A DNA stretch of 64,000 nucleotides from Candidatus Kaistella beijingensis. Lineage in GTDB: Bacteria; Bacteroidota; Bacteroidia; Flavobacteriales; Weeksellaceae. Both the position numbers and the translations under genes were made by a program. Location of the stretch: contig NZ_CP071953.1 of the NCBI RefSeq assembly GCF_020084865.1, forward strand, positions 186,001 through 250,000. Reading direction: 5' to 3'. The notes below the pieces were generated by a model. The model did no database searches, was not told the origin of the DNA, and saw only the letters and a list, made by a program, of their open reading frames with translations. This document shows positions 25,990 through 36,297 of the stretch, piece after piece (positions within the stretch are counted from its first letter, which is position 1; every line of letters starts with the position of its first letter).

Positions 25990-28900
25990 ATGAGAAAAAA
26001 CATCTTTCTTAAAAATACTATTTGGACATTCTTTATTTTTTGCATAGGTATCAACTTTGCAAAATCGCAGGTAGTGGTTCATAAGTTCGGACCTTCGGGT
26101 GGACCTTCGGGAAACACCTATACGCAGGCAGCTCAATCGGTAACATTTACTAATACATTTACCAACAGTCTAAGCCCTTATAGTGTTACAATGGCAGTTA
26201 CTGGTGAGCAATTCACTGGTATAGAAGGCAATGCTACTTTGCCTGCTTACGGATTTGGTGGCAATATTACTGCTTCTTCCAATACAACTCCTGGAGCACT
26301 TGCAGCATATATTTCTAATGATGGATTTACCAAGGTGACCGGTACTGTTGCTAACGGATATTTTACGGCTTCTTATAATACGCCCCCAAAAACCGGGATG
26401 ACTACAGCAGATTATGGTATTACAAGTACGGTACTCGCTGATGCATTGCTCAATGCCGATGGTACTAACAAAACGGGATATCTCCCTACTGATAAAGTAC
26501 AATTTGCTGATATTACCATTACATTTAATAGACCCGTAAAAAATCCCATAATCCATATCAGCGGACTTGGGAATTATTGGTATAGTGGTGCATTAAGCCC
26601 AGCTTTTTCGCACCAACCGTCAATGCAATATCAGCTTTTAAGTCCCTATCCTGTAACAATGCTTTCAGGATCGCCTTATTTTGCATTAGATACTACCAAC
26701 AAGATTGCATATAACAATGCACAATATCCAGGTGCATATGCTGCAGGAACTTGTGTACAATACATTCCAAGATATGCTGCTGCAGGAAGTGTAATGGTAA
26801 CAGGAAATAATATCACAACGCTTACCTTTAGGATTTTTCTTAAAGGGAGTGAAACAAGATATAGTGCACTTGGTGGTGACGGATCTTATACCGGAAATGA
26901 TACAACTGGTAGTTGTGGTGCAACAAATACTAATATGATTGCGAGTGATAATCAATCCAAATGGAGTACTACTTCATGGATAATGGGAGATGTAAATAAT
27001 ATTGGGGTATCATTTGAAACAGATCGCTATACAGGTACAGTATATAATGATGAAAATCAAGGACCTGTCGATGACGGTACAGTAACACCAAACAAAATTC
27101 CGGGAGGTATATATGCTAATTTGGTTGATGCCAGCGGAAACGTACTGCAAAGTGTTCCGGTAAATACTGATGGTACCTATGTACTCTCTGAAGCTATGGA
27201 AGGATACGACTATCACGTGCAGTTAAGTAACTCGCAGTTAAGCGTGGGAAGTGTTGCACCCACAACAACTACTTTGCCACCAGGATGGATGTTTACCAAT
27301 GTTGGTTCCTCCACTTTACCAGGAAATCAAAACGGAACAGGAGCAACTTCAACAGCCGTAGTTTCTGGTGTTAATAATATTAATTTTGGAATTTGGGCAT
27401 TGGATTCCGACGGCGATGGTATTGCAGATATGGATGATTGGGATGATGACAACGACGGAATTTTAGACGCAATAGAATCTCCAGGCTGTTATTATACCGC
27501 TGCGGAAGCAGGTACTATATCCGGCGTTACATCTCAAGTATCTGGAACAACAGCGGCAAATACGGAAATTGCATCTCTTCATGACGGAGTCACAGCAAGT
27601 GGAACATACAAATACAATTCCGGACAAACCATTACACCAGGTACTAATTTATTGGCTGTAAGCTATCCTACCGCTGTACAATTAACAAGTGTTACCGTTA
27701 ATCAAGCTTCTTATGGTTTAACCGGAGGACTTGGAACGAATTGGAATCTTGCCTATGCGCAATTATATGGATCAAATGGAGGTACACCTGTTGCCATATC
27801 CAATTCAGTGACAACACTATATGGTGCAACCGTAACTTTTAATGTAACAGATACTACCAATTCTTATCAATACTATTATATTAAATATATTGGTACTGCA
27901 GCAGCAGGAGATACAACCAACCTAACAACTGATACCAATGCAGGTTTAATCTATGAGGTTTCTGGAGCGTTGAATACGACCAATTACCAACCTTCCGGTC
28001 ATCCGAAATCGAGCTGTACTGCTACGGATACGGATGGAGACACCATTCCGAATAATTTGGATTTGGATTCTGACAATGATGGTTGTTTGGATGCTATAGA
28101 AGGAGGAGCTAACATTGGTGCAGGATCATTAGTAAGTTCAGGTGGTACCGTAACCGTAGGAACCGGTTCTACCGCTTCCAATCAAAATCTTTGTGGAGGT
28201 AACACTTGTGTTGATGCTAATGGAGTTCCGGTATTATCACCTACACCAACGGGTTACACCAATGGAACCGGACAAAGTATCGGATATTCACAAAATGCTG
28301 CTAATGCAATTTCTTGTATAGACAGTGATGGAGACGGATTATCTGATGATATTGATTGGGATGATGATAATGACGGAATCTTGGATGCCGTAGAATCTCC
28401 TAATTGTTTCTATACCTTGGCAGAAGCTACGACTATTTCGACCATTAAATCAAAATTAAATGGTACAGTAGCTGCAAATACGGATATTCCTTCCCTTCAT
28501 AATGGAAGTACTACCGACGGAATCTACCACTGGAACAATCCCCAAACCATGAATCCTGGCGATGCATTGTTCACTATAGAATATCCTACTGCAATCCAAT
28601 TGCAAACCCTTGCAGTTACCAGTACTTATGGAATGACCGGTTTAAGCGGCAATTGGTTTTCAGTTACAGGAAGACTCTATGGTTCAACAGATGGTGTATC
28701 TTATACCCCAATCTCGGCAGCTGCAGGTGTAGCATTATACAGTAGCCCATCATTTACCGTGACAGATACCACCAATAAATACCGTTATTATCAAATACGA
28801 TATATTGGTGATGCTTCAGGTGGGAACGGCAATTCTTTTACTTTAACCAATTCTGATAGTTACCCGATACAGGAAATTACACCTACAATATTATCCAGCT

Positions 28901-30543
28901 TTAGCAGCAGTTATGTACCTTCAGTTAACCAAAAACCAGGGATATGTAGTGATGATGCAGATGGTGATGGTATCCCTAACTATTTGGATTTGGACAGCGA
29001 TAATGATGGTTGTTTAGATGCCATAGAAGGAGGAGCTAATATTTTATTATCTCAATTGGTAAACTCAGGAGGTACCGTAAGTGTTGGTACCGGTTCTACT
29101 GCATCCAATCAAAACTTATGTGGAGGTTCTACATGTGTAGATGCCAATGGTGTCCCTACTTATGCTACACCACCAACCGGATATACTAACGGTTCCGGAC
29201 AAAGTTTAGGACAATCTCAAAATGCAGCAGATGCCACTTCCTGTGATGACTGGGATGGTGATGGCGTACCGGATGATATTGATTTGGATGATGATAATGA
29301 TGGTATTTTGGATACGATTGAAGGTTTGAATTGTAACAGTAGTCCTTTTGTATGTGGAAATCAAACAAGTTGCTCTACAGCTTATCCAGTTGCAAATAGA
29401 GTTATTTGGACTGCCACTTCTCCTAACCAATATAATGGTCAGGTAACAATAAATGGTATTACTTATAATGTTACTGCAACAACTACCAAAACATTTGCCG
29501 GATTATTGGCAAGCTCTTGGCAATTTGGCTCTGGTACTTATTCCGGTTGTCCTAATGATAATACCACTGTAAATAACTCTGCTATAAATCATTTTTCTAA
29601 TGATTATACAGTAACACTCACTTTTGATAAGCCAGTGACCAACCCTGCACTCGTTTTTTCATCATTCAATGGCTCGGCTTGTCAATTTAGTCAAACTGTT
29701 TGTGTGGCTGGTATACAAGGAAATATAAATGGTTACCAAATAGGCGATCAAATAACAGGTTATTCTGCTACTGAAAATATAATAGGAGTAGTTTATACCG
29801 GAACGCATACTTCCATAAGTTATACAGAAGTTGGGAGTGATTTACAAGGTTCTGTAATTTTATACTTATCAAGTTTAACCAATAATGGAACAGGGAATTG
29901 TACTGCTACAGATACAGACGGTGATGGCATTCCTGATTATCATGATTTGGATTCCGACAACGACGGTTGTATCGATGCCTTAGAAGGTGGTGCAGACGTT
30001 ACCACATCTCAAATCGTAAGTGCGGGTGGTTTGGCTACCGTAGGACCTGGTTCTACTGCTTCTAACCAAAACCTTTGTGGTGGTACTACTTGTGTAGATG
30101 CCAACGGAGTTCCAGTATTAACACCTGCGCCAAACAATTATACAAACGGTTCAGGACAAAGTGCAGGAGATTCTACCAATCCGGCTATCCAAAGTGGATG
30201 TCCATTAGTTGCCTTCTGCTACAAACCCGCAGTTACTACAGGTACAGTATTAGATTCGCCAATGGGGATTACCAGTTTATCTAGAGCTGGTGCAGATGAC
30301 CAAGATAATTGGCCAATGGCAAGAAAAGGAGCTTGGATGGTTTTGGAAGCCAAAACCAAAGGATTTGTCATCAATCGTGTTGCATTTTCTGGTGCCAATC
30401 CTGTGGGAATAGCAACAACTAATTTTGTAGAAGGCATGCTGGTGTATGATACCACCAATAATTGCATGAAGATGTACACTTCTACAGATAACGGTACCAC
30501 CTTCGGATGGTTTTGTATAACTACACAAACTTGTCCTGATTAA
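25990..30543 (+). CDS. Large surface protein with thrombospondin-type-3 Ca-binding repeats (cassette 11)
   Basis: 1517 residues with a signal peptide (1-27, ending AKSQ). About residues 28-470 form the N-terminal adhesin-like part. Next come at least five Asp-rich type-3 units (for example [19 protein letters not shown] and [19 protein letters not shown]), which bind calcium in known members. A module with [28 protein letters not shown] and YTNGSGQS recurs three times between the units, visible also as long direct DNA repeats. The C-terminus ([17 protein letters not shown]) matches the end of the next protein. No standard type IX sorting domain is obvious. Probably an exported adhesin. Confidence 0.82.
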   Translation: MRKNIFLKNTIWTFFIFCIGINFAKSQVVVHKFGPSGGPSGNTYTQAAQSVTFTNTFTNSLSPYSVTMAVTGEQFTGIEGNATLPAYGFGGNITASSNTTPGALAAYISNDGFTKVTGTVANGYFTASYNTPPKTGMTTADYGITSTVLADALLNADGTNKTGYLPTDKVQFADITITFNRPVKNPIIHISGLGNYWYSGALSPAFSHQPSMQYQLLSPYPVTMLSGSPYFALDTTNKIAYNNAQYPGAYAAGTCVQYIPRYAAAGSVMVTGNNITTLTFRIFLKGSETRYSALGGDGSYTGNDTTGSCGATNTNMIASDNQSKWSTTSWIMGDVNNIGVSFETDRYTGTVYNDENQGPVDDGTVTPNKIPGGIYANLVDASGNVLQSVPVNTDGTYVLSEAMEGYDYHVQLSNSQLSVGSVAPTTTTLPPGWMFTNVGSSTLPGNQNGTGATSTAVVSGVNNINFGIWALDSDGDGIADMDDWDDDNDGILDAIESPGCYYTAAEAGTISGVTSQVSGTTAANTEIASLHDGVTASGTYKYNSGQTITPGTNLLAVSYPTAVQLTSVTVNQASYGLTGGLGTNWNLAYAQLYGSNGGTPVAISNSVTTLYGATVTFNVTDTTNSYQYYYIKYIGTAAAGDTTNLTTDTNAGLIYEVSGALNTTNYQPSGHPKSSCTATDTDGDTIPNNLDLDSDNDGCLDAIEGGANIGAGSLVSSGGTVTVGTGSTASNQNLCGGNTCVDANGVPVLSPTPTGYTNGTGQSIGYSQNAANAISCIDSDGDGLSDDIDWDDDNDGILDAVESPNCFYTLAEATTISTIKSKLNGTVAANTDIPSLHNGSTTDGIYHWNNPQTMNPGDALFTIEYPTAIQLQTLAVTSTYGMTGLSGNWFSVTGRLYGSTDGVSYTPISAAAGVALYSSPSFTVTDTTNKYRYYQIRYIGDASGGNGNSFTLTNSDSYPIQEITPTILSSFSSSYVPSVNQKPGICSDDADGDGIPNYLDLDSDNDGCLDAIEGGANILLSQLVNSGGTVSVGTGSTASNQNLCGGSTCVDANGVPTYATPPTGYTNGSGQSLGQSQNAADATSCDDWDGDGVPDDIDLDDDNDGILDTIEGLNCNSSPFVCGNQTSCSTAYPVANRVIWTATSPNQYNGQVTINGITYNVTATTTKTFAGLLASSWQFGSGTYSGCPNDNTTVNNSAINHFSNDYTVTLTFDKPVTNPALVFSSFNGSACQFSQTVCVAGIQGNINGYQIGDQITGYSATENIIGVVYTGTHTSISYTEVGSDLQGSVILYLSSLTNNGTGNCTATDTDGDGIPDYHDLDSDNDGCIDALEGGADVTTSQIVSAGGLATVGPGSTASNQNLCGGTTCVDANGVPVLTPAPNNYTNGSGQSAGDSTNPAIQSGCPLVAFCYKPAVTTGTVLDSPMGITSLSRAGADDQDNWPMARKGAWMVLEAKTKGFVINRVAFSGANPVGIATTNFVEGMLVYDTTNNCMKMYTSTDNGTTFGWFCITTQTCPD

Positions 30544-30562
30544 ATAATTATAAATTTTAATT

Positions 30563-30597
30563 CCTTGTCAGTGTTTTAAAATCACTGGCAAGGTTTT
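30563..30597 (+). terminator. Terminator after the large surface-protein gene
   Basis: CCTTGTCAGTG and CACTGGCAAGG form an 11-bp stem with one G-T pair, around a TTTTAAAAT loop, followed by TTTT. It may let part of the transcription pass to the next gene 20 bp on. Confidence 0.7.
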
Positions 30598-30615
30598 AAC
30601 TCAAAATTTTATAAA

Positions 30616-31134
30616 ATGAAAAAAATAATTTTCACCTTATTAGGTATATTCTCAATAACATCAATTGAAGCGCAAGTTGCCATCGGCAAACAAAGCGTGA
30701 CCAATACCTCCGTTTCTTTGGAGTTCAACAATGCTGAAAACAGGGGATTAATTCTTCCTTATGTAGAAGACAAATCCGGAATTACCGAAAACGGAACCAT
30801 CATCTATGATACTTCCGACCATAAAGTAAAATATCTAAAGTCTGGAAGCTGGTTTGACTTAAGTGTTGATACCACAGGTGCAGCAGATATCAGCATTCAA
30901 ACTTCCAAAACAGAAAAAACCAATGCCAAAACGGTAATTGGTGCAGATGGTGCAACCAATTCTACTACCGGTATTTTGGTATTGAGTGATAACAACAAAG
31001 CAATGATTTTACCCAAAATTGCCAGTCCACACCTTAATATTATAAAACCCTCACCGGGAATGTTGGTTTACGATACAACCAAAAGACAACTCGCTGTTTT
31101 CAACGGTACAGTTTGGTCTTTTTGGAAACCTTAA
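30616..31134 (+). CDS. Secreted protein partner of the surface protein (cassette 11)
   Basis: 172 residues with a signal peptide (1-20, ending IEAQ). Two modules share the pattern IYDTSDHKVKYLKSGSWFDL and LVYDTTKRQLAVFNGTVWSFW. The second matches the C-terminus of the preceding 1517-residue protein. Flavobacterial surface loci often have such a small partner after a large repeat protein; the role is unknown. It lies 72 bp after the large gene. Confidence 0.72.
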   Translation: MKKIIFTLLGIFSITSIEAQVAIGKQSVTNTSVSLEFNNAENRGLILPYVEDKSGITENGTIIYDTSDHKVKYLKSGSWFDLSVDTTGAADISIQTSKTEKTNAKTVIGADGATNSTTGILVLSDNNKAMILPKIASPHLNIIKPSPGMLVYDTTKRQLAVFNGTVWSFWKP

Positions 31135-31257
31135 ATATTATAATAGTTTATTTAAAAAAATGGTAATTTACTTGACAACAGAGTATCGTTCTTTTATGGT
31201 TACTAGTTTTATGTACCTTTTTATTAGTTGTCTGTAAGTTCTCATCATTTGTGTTTC

Positions 31258-31289
31258 GCTCCGATATTTTATTTTATCGGAGCTTTTAT
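31258..31289 (+). terminator. Terminator in cassette 11
   Basis: GCTCCGAT and ATCGGAGC form an 8-bp stem, followed by TTTTAT. It lies between the surface-partner gene and the next gene. Confidence 0.75.
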
Positions 31290-31362
31290 AAATCTTGAAA
31301 GTGTTTTCAAATAATATATTTTACTAAATTTTTTTTAAAAATTCTTTAAAAAACAACCTATC

Positions 31363-32085
31363 ATGCCATCAACATCCGAAGTAGGGCACGCCCGCAACGT
31401 CGCCAACCTACAAAAACTAACCGAACAAGTAACCGTTTACACGCTTTACAATCCACCGGTGGAAAGTTTATCCGTTCCCAATCTTACCGCATTGTATTCC
31501 ACAGCTTCTGTTAAACTCAATGAAGTTGAAGAAAAACGCAACGCCAACAAAAACGCTATTTCCTTGCGTCAAGATGCTTTTGCAGACCTCAAATCCAAAT
31601 CCACCAAAATCATCAACCATTTAGAAATTTTGGGACTTCCACAAGGCACGATCGACCAAGCCAAATCTTTAAACCGTCTTATTCAAGGTGGTCAAAAGAA
31701 AACCACCACTCCACCCGATGAAAACGGACAGCCTATACCAACAATCTCGACTTCCCGACAATCCTACACCCAAATGGCAGATAATTTCGGAATTTTGTTG
31801 CAATTGTTGGCGACCGTTCCAAATTATAATCCTAACGAAGATGAGTTAAAATTAGCCAATCTCACAACCTATCACGCTTCACTCATGAGTTCCACCCAAG
31901 CCGTTGACCAAACCGAAGCCGAATTGAATGTAAAACTCATTGAAAGAGACCAGATTTTATACGCAGAAAGCACCGGTTTATATTCTATCTCCCAAAATGT
32001 GAAAAAATATGTAAAAAGCCTTTATGGAGCAACCTCACCAGAATATGCAAACGTTTCGGTAATAGAATTTACCAACCGAAAATAA
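31363..32085 (+). CDS. Hypothetical helical protein (cassette 11)
   Basis: 240 residues, soluble, without a signal peptide. It starts MPSTSEVGHARNVANLQKL and is mostly helical or coiled-coil (KLNEVEEKRNANKNAISLRQDAF), with a Pro-rich loop TTTPPDENGQPIPT in the middle. I do not recognise a characterised family; proteins of this look are frequent in flavobacterial genomes. It is preceded by a terminator and followed by a tandem-repeat region, so probably forms a separate transcription unit in the 10-kb cassette. Confidence 0.7.
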   Translation: MPSTSEVGHARNVANLQKLTEQVTVYTLYNPPVESLSVPNLTALYSTASVKLNEVEEKRNANKNAISLRQDAFADLKSKSTKIINHLEILGLPQGTIDQAKSLNRLIQGGQKKTTTPPDENGQPIPTISTSRQSYTQMADNFGILLQLLATVPNYNPNEDELKLANLTTYHASLMSSTQAVDQTEAELNVKLIERDQILYAESTGLYSISQNVKKYVKSLYGATSPEYANVSVIEFTNRK

Positions 32086-32338
32086 TATTCTTTCGATATG
32101 AAATAATATTAGACCGAGAAGTTTTAATATCCTTACGATGTAAAGTTGCATTCTTGCGATGTAACTTTATTTTTTTGCTTCGTGGAATTATATTGGCAGA
32201 GTATGGAGTTATATTATTGCTTTGCAATTTTATATTCTTGTGTTATGGAATAATATTCTTTCAATGTAATTTTATATTGTTGCGTTGTAAAGTTCAATTA
32301 TTGCGATGTGGTTTCATATTCTTCCATTCTTGTCCATA
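32086..32338 (+). repeat. Degenerate 21-22-bp tandem repeats
   Basis: About eleven or twelve diverged units with a consensus close to TTGCGATGTAATTTTATATTC. Clear units include TTGCGATGTAACTTTATTTTT, TTTCAATGTAATTTTATATTG and TTGCGATGTGGTTTCATATTC. A frame on the plus strand shows the corresponding seven-residue periodicity (RCNFIFL, QCNFILL), but I doubt that it is translated. Confidence 0.7.
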
Positions 32339-32555
32339 AAACAAGTAAGAAGTCCAACACATATGGGAAAAGCACATTTGCAAACCTCTAAACCCAACAC
32401 CAAAGTCCAGTTTGCAAAAGAGCTTTTCCCATTCCCCTTTTCCCCACCGCAAAAAAAGAATAAATTTTCCGTCCCCCTCTGAATATTTTGTCATCCGTAG
32501 AACATTAAATCCCATCAATGTTTAATGAAAAGAAAGCTAACCGCAAAAAAGACAC
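32339..32555. other. Intergenic end of cassette 11
   Basis: About 217 bp between the tandem repeats and site 11, with no gene or motif that I can support. Confidence 0.5.
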
Positions 32556-32756
32556 AGCATATAACATGGGTTTCGCAAGATGCGGGATTGAACTCTTACT
32601 TTGAGAATTCAGTTAATAATATCCACAAAAACCTTTTCCGCTAACATATTTTTTATAATTTAGTCATCGGAAAAAGGTTTTTGTTCAGTGTCGTTTTTCT
32701 TTTGAAATCTCGGTTATCAGTAGCCCACACCTCGCGAAGCCCCTTCCCGTTGTGTG
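32556..32756 (+). repeat. attC-like site 11
   Basis: Left arm AGCATATAAC is complementary to GTTATATGCT at 22734, so it closes a 10-kb cassette. GGGTTTCGCAAGATGCGGG pairs with CCCACACCTCGCGAAGCCC. The central AAAAACCTTTTTCCG pairs with CGGAAAAAGGTTTTT around TTTTTTATAATTTAG. The right core is G32749^TTGTGTG. Confidence 0.92.
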
Positions 32757-32959
32757 CAACCTGTGCCGAAAATACCGCATAAAAAAATACCGTTAAAAAA
32801 CGGGTAAAAAAGGGTCTTTTAACGGTAATTTGATTTGCAAATTTGAAATACTTTTGAAAAAAAAATAAAGCAATGGGTAACAAAATATAGACACAATTGA
32901 TATGATTAAAAGCGGAACCCGAAAAGCTTTTAGAGTAGGGAAAACTAAAACTGTTTATA

Positions 32960-33670
32960 ATGAAAACAAAAATCACAATTATCGTAATGTTATTTGTAAC
33001 AACGATGAGCTTTGCTCAAAAAAAATGGGAACCCTATCATCAATTTAGTTTGGATGCAGGTTACACCTTTTCTTCTTTAAAAGAAAATCAAAATCCAAGT
33101 CGACCTTTATTTGCTGGTGATGGAGTAAATCTAGGTATAAGCCATCGTTATGGCGACCGATTTGGAGTTATAACAAGATTTGGTTTTGCAACTGGTTCTC
33201 TGGATCAATCAGAATTACAGGCTGTTGTTGATCGTTGGAGACCAGTACCACCAAAATACCGTTCAGAAGCAATCCAAACCAATTGGTCGCAAATTTCAGT
33301 AATGACTGGACCAAGCATACGATTAGGAAAAAAACATCAATTTGAATTCAATGCCATGGCAGGTATAGGGATTAATCCATCACCTAATAGTATCAGAGTA
33401 GATGCTTATGAACAAGATTTATTTATAGAAACAGTATATGAAGCTAAAGATAAAAGTGTTGTGGGAATGTGGCAGGTGAATGCGAGCTATAAATTAGCAT
33501 TACTATCTAAAACAGGTAAATGGTTACGTATTATTGGTGGATATGGAAGTAATGGTGCTACAATTGGTTTAGCGATAAATATTGCAGATCAGGATTGTCA
33601 TGGTATGCTTTGTTATAGATGTCAAGGAGCTGGGTGTGTAGGTGATATGCCAAAAAAAGATGTTAAATAA
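32960..33670 (+). CDS. Secreted outer-membrane beta-barrel-like protein (cassette 12)
   Basis: 236 residues with a signal peptide (1-19, ending SFAQ). Alternating polar/aromatic stretches (HQFSLDAGYTFSSL, LGISHRYGDRFGVITRFGF, QFEFNAMAGIGIN, LRIIGGYGSNGATIGLAI) look like strands of a small outer-membrane barrel. The C-terminus departs from this, with a Cys cluster CHGMLCYRCQGAGC that could bind metal or form disulfides. No family recognised. It is the first gene of the cassette and begins about 210 bp from its start. Confidence 0.62.
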   Translation: MKTKITIIVMLFVTTMSFAQKKWEPYHQFSLDAGYTFSSLKENQNPSRPLFAGDGVNLGISHRYGDRFGVITRFGFATGSLDQSELQAVVDRWRPVPPKYRSEAIQTNWSQISVMTGPSIRLGKKHQFEFNAMAGIGINPSPNSIRVDAYEQDLFIETVYEAKDKSVVGMWQVNASYKLALLSKTGKWLRIIGGYGSNGATIGLAINIADQDCHGMLCYRCQGAGCVGDMPKKDVK

Positions 33671-33700
33671 TAAAATAGTTAAACTTTAAAAATAGAAATT

Positions 33701-33808
33701 ATGAGTGGCACACAAAAAAGAATTGGTTGTAAAATTGGTGGAAGAAGAGTACCATGTTGGTTAATTCTAATAATTGTTATAATCATTATTATCATAATTC
33801 TAATTTAA
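33701..33808 (+). CDS. Tiny membrane peptide (cassette 12)
   Basis: 35 residues: a basic head MSGTQKRIGCKIGGRRVPC and then a run made almost wholly of Ile, Leu and Val that would span the membrane. It starts 30 bp after the preceding stop. The composition (basic head plus hydrophobic tail) recalls small membrane peptides or type I toxins, but no antitoxin RNA is evident. Confidence 0.45.
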   Translation: MSGTQKRIGCKIGGRRVPCWLILIIVIIIIIIILI

Positions 33809-33856
33809 CTTAAGAATATGGTACTTATAAATTTAATAAAATGTAAATTATAAAAT

Positions 33857-34147
33857 ATGCCAAAACAAAAAACTATATTAGAAAATTACTGGGGTACTTG
33901 TTATAAAAGAATTGGTAGAATTAATATCCCATACCTTTGTAAAAAGCAAAGAAACTCAATAGAATATTGCTATACTTTTGATTGGTATTGGCATATAAAA
34001 ATTCTATTTATTTGTTACCATACTGGATGCGAAAACAATATTAAATACAAATGGACTGGTTTTTGTAATAGTGTTTTTTGGTATTCATATAAAACAAATT
34101 ATTATTTATGTACAACCAAAAAGTTTGATGTTAATGGAAATTGTTAA
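33857..34147 (+). CDS. Cys/Tyr/Trp-rich hypothetical protein (cassette 12)
   Basis: 96 residues with many Cys, Tyr and Trp (ENYWGTCYKRIGRINIPYLC, FDWYWHIKILFICYHTGC). There is no clear signal peptide. KRIGRINIPYLC recalls KRIGCKIGGRRVPC of the tiny peptide upstream, so the two may be related by duplication. No family recognised. It lies 48 bp downstream of the peptide gene. Confidence 0.5.
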   Translation: MPKQKTILENYWGTCYKRIGRINIPYLCKKQRNSIEYCYTFDWYWHIKILFICYHTGCENNIKYKWTGFCNSVFWYSYKTNYYLCTTKKFDVNGNC

Positions 34148-34227
34148 TTTAAAACCATAAATTAGTTTAAAAATTGTATAGTATAAAAACCTATTTTAAA
34201 ATTAAAAGAGAATGGTTAATTCAGGCA

Positions 34228-34362
34228 GCACACAACAACAGTTTGGCAAAATGGCGGGTTCAGTGCTAAATTGAACATTTGGTTTTCAAATAAAGTTTAG
34301 TTCTAAATTGAAAGTAAGTGCTTCAAAAACCGCCACTTCGCCAAGCTGCAAAACGTTGGTGG
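34228..34362 (+). repeat. attC-like site 12
   Basis: Left arm GCACACAAC is complementary to GTTGTGTGC at the start of cassette 12. CAGTTTGGCAAAATGGCGG pairs with CCGCCACTTCGCCAAGCTG. Short type, with TTGAACATTTGG in the loop. The right core is G34355^TTGGTGG. Confidence 0.9.
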
Positions 34363-34469
34363 CAATTTTATCCGACCACTCGTAAAAATAACCAAAAGGG
34401 GTAATTGACAACCTTAATGAATCTTCCCTATTTGCTATAAATTTAAACTAACCATAAAAACTACGGATT

Positions 34470-35822
34470 ATGAAAAAAATATTTTTGCTTACAATTTTAT
34501 TATTTCCATTGACTTTTGCTTTTGGACAAGTGGTGTCCGCTACACCGCAATATGGAAATAATTGGACAACTTCTGCGTGTTATAGCGGTATTTCGTATAG
34601 ATTAAGCAAGGCTAACTACAATAAAACCACTGGAGATTATTTATATAGCATCCAATTTAAAAACAGTTATTCCAAAGCAATTCGTTTTGAATTCGTAGTG
34701 AGAGATAATATCAATGATTGTTATGATGCAATAAAAAACAGTTCCACTCAAAATATTATAATGCAAGCAAATAGTACATCAATTGGTGGTGGTACAGATA
34801 ATATTAATGCTAAAAATGGAGGAGGACAAGTTGTTTTGATAGGCAATTTGGTATTTGAAGGCACAAAAAACAATTTTACAGGCACAGCAGAAAAATGTGA
34901 TGGTGGAGGAATTTGTCCTATTTGTGCAACTGTTGGTACATCAAAATATAGTTGCCCCAATTACCCAAGTTCAAATAATTCAATAAATAATCAAAATACA
35001 CAACCTACAACAACGACCAGAGGTTCACAAAATCAAACTAATCAGTCACAACATAATCAAGCAAATCAAGTTACAACTACTCAGCAAAGTACAGAAATTC
35101 CGCAACAACAACCTCTTACAGATTATAATAATACAATTAAAGATTTTATGCAAAGCATTCCAAACGTACAAGAGAGTAAAGAAACGTTGGATAAAATGAA
35201 AAATTTTGAACTTGCAAAACTTGATATTGAACCTGAATTCAATACAATATCCTCACCTAATGATTATAATAAAGTATCTCTTACTACAATCAATTATCAA
35301 AATTTGGACAAAAAAGGGAATGTTGCTGTATCAATTATTACATCTGCCTTAAGTAATGTTGACAAAGCTAAAGACAAAGCTTTTAGTTCAGCAAAAATTC
35401 AGACTGTTTTTTTGGGTGCAAATACTCTTTTAGTAAAGGTTATAGAAATTGGAGGTAAAACTTTAGGCGGACCTTACACATACCCTACAACTGATGTTTT
35501 TGGGATTGCATACTCTGATAAAAAAATAAATTTTGAAATCTTTAAACAATTTATAGAAATTAATAAAAACTTCAAAATAGCCAAATGCCTTTCACATAAA
35601 GTTAATAGTAATGACATTAAAACTGAAAAGTGTGGTAAAAATATTACTATTTCTGATGTTACAAAAAAAGATGATAAAGTCAAAATAACGGCAAACGTTG
35701 ATGGCATTACTGAAACTTATACAGTTATAAACTTTAACTCAAATGGTTTTACATTAATGAATAAAGTAGAAGAAGACAGCAAAAGAGCTAAACTTTATAA
35801 TTATATGATTGAAATCCAATAA
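34470..35822 (+). CDS. Secreted protein with Q/N-rich linker (cassette 13)
   Basis: 450 residues with a signal peptide (1-20, ending AFGQ). The N-terminal domain (about 21-165) has beta-type text and Cys residues (CDGGGICPICATVG). A Gln/Asn/Thr-rich linker (about 170-215) follows. The C-terminal domain (about 220-450) contains KIQTVFLGANTLLVKVIEIGG and GKNITISDVTKKDDKVKI. No enzyme motif recognised. Probably periplasmic or at the surface. Sole gene of cassette 13. Confidence 0.65.
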   Translation: MKKIFLLTILLFPLTFAFGQVVSATPQYGNNWTTSACYSGISYRLSKANYNKTTGDYLYSIQFKNSYSKAIRFEFVVRDNINDCYDAIKNSSTQNIIMQANSTSIGGGTDNINAKNGGGQVVLIGNLVFEGTKNNFTGTAEKCDGGGICPICATVGTSKYSCPNYPSSNNSINNQNTQPTTTTRGSQNQTNQSQHNQANQVTTTQQSTEIPQQQPLTDYNNTIKDFMQSIPNVQESKETLDKMKNFELAKLDIEPEFNTISSPNDYNKVSLTTINYQNLDKKGNVAVSIITSALSNVDKAKDKAFSSAKIQTVFLGANTLLVKVIEIGGKTLGGPYTYPTTDVFGIAYSDKKINFEIFKQFIEINKNFKIAKCLSHKVNSNDIKTEKCGKNITISDVTKKDDKVKITANVDGITETYTVINFNSNGFTLMNKVEEDSKRAKLYNYMIEIQ

Positions 35823-35828
35823 AAAAAC

Positions 35829-35965
35829 TGCCACCAACAAGGGTTTTGCGATAGTGGGGCTAAAGTACAAAGTTCAACATTTGTTATTCTATTGAAATTT
35901 TGTACTTTAACTGAACGGAAGTGCTTCGATTGCCCCACCATCGCAAAGCCCCTTTCCGTTATATG
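35829..35965 (+). repeat. attC-like site 13
   Basis: Left arm TGCCACCAAC is complementary to GTTGGTGGCA at the start of cassette 13. GGGTTTTGCGATAGTGGGG pairs with CCCCACCATCGCAAAGCCC. Short type with TTCAACATTTGT in the loop. The right core is G35958^TTATATG. Confidence 0.9.
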
Positions 35966-35996
35966 CAACCGGATTTGAGATTCCGCATCAAATAAA

Positions 35997-36029
35997 TTTT
36001 GGATTGAATACCAATAATTGGTATATTTG
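35997..36029 (+). promoter_or_regulatory. Promoter of the ParDE cassette
   Basis: TTTTG ending at 36001 and TATATTTG at 36022-36029, separated by 20 nt, match the Bacteroidota consensus. It lies 17 bp before the antitoxin ATG, overlapping CCAATAATTGG (36011-36021), a palindrome that could be the operator for ParD autorepression. Confidence 0.7.
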
Positions 36030-36045
36030 AATTAAATTATTTGTG

Positions 36046-36297
36046 ATGGCAAAAAATACTTCAATTTTATTGGGCGATTACTTCGACAATTTTATTTCTC
36101 AACAAATTCAGACCGGAAAATTTTCTTCTGCTAGTGAAGTTGTGAGAGCCGCTTTGAGAATGTTCGAGCACGAGGAATCCAAAAAAACTCAATTGATAAA
36201 TGAATTAAAAAAAGGTGAAAAGTCAGGATTTGTGAAAGATTTTGACCGCAAGAATTTCTTAAACGGACTTCATAAAAAATATGCTGCTGAGAAATGA
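36046..36297 (+). CDS. ParD-like antitoxin (cassette 14)
   Basis: 83 residues. It has the ribbon-helix-helix pattern of ParD/CopG antitoxins: SILLGDYFDNFISQQIQTG then FSSASEVVRAALRMFEHEE. The C-terminal tail (KKGEKSGFVKDFDRKNFLNGLHKK) would wrap around the toxin. It normally represses its own promoter together with ParE. The ATG at 36046 is preferred to the GTG three bases earlier. The stop overlaps the toxin start by 4 bp. Confidence 0.88.
   Translation: MAKNTSILLGDYFDNFISQQIQTGKFSSASEVVRAALRMFEHEESKKTQLINELKKGEKSGFVKDFDRKNFLNGLHKKYAAEK

Noticed and set aside
32154..32339. 61-codon frame with a seven-residue repeat
   Set aside because: It is a by-product of the 21-bp tandem repeats; other units lie out of frame, and composition is implausible for a soluble or membrane protein.
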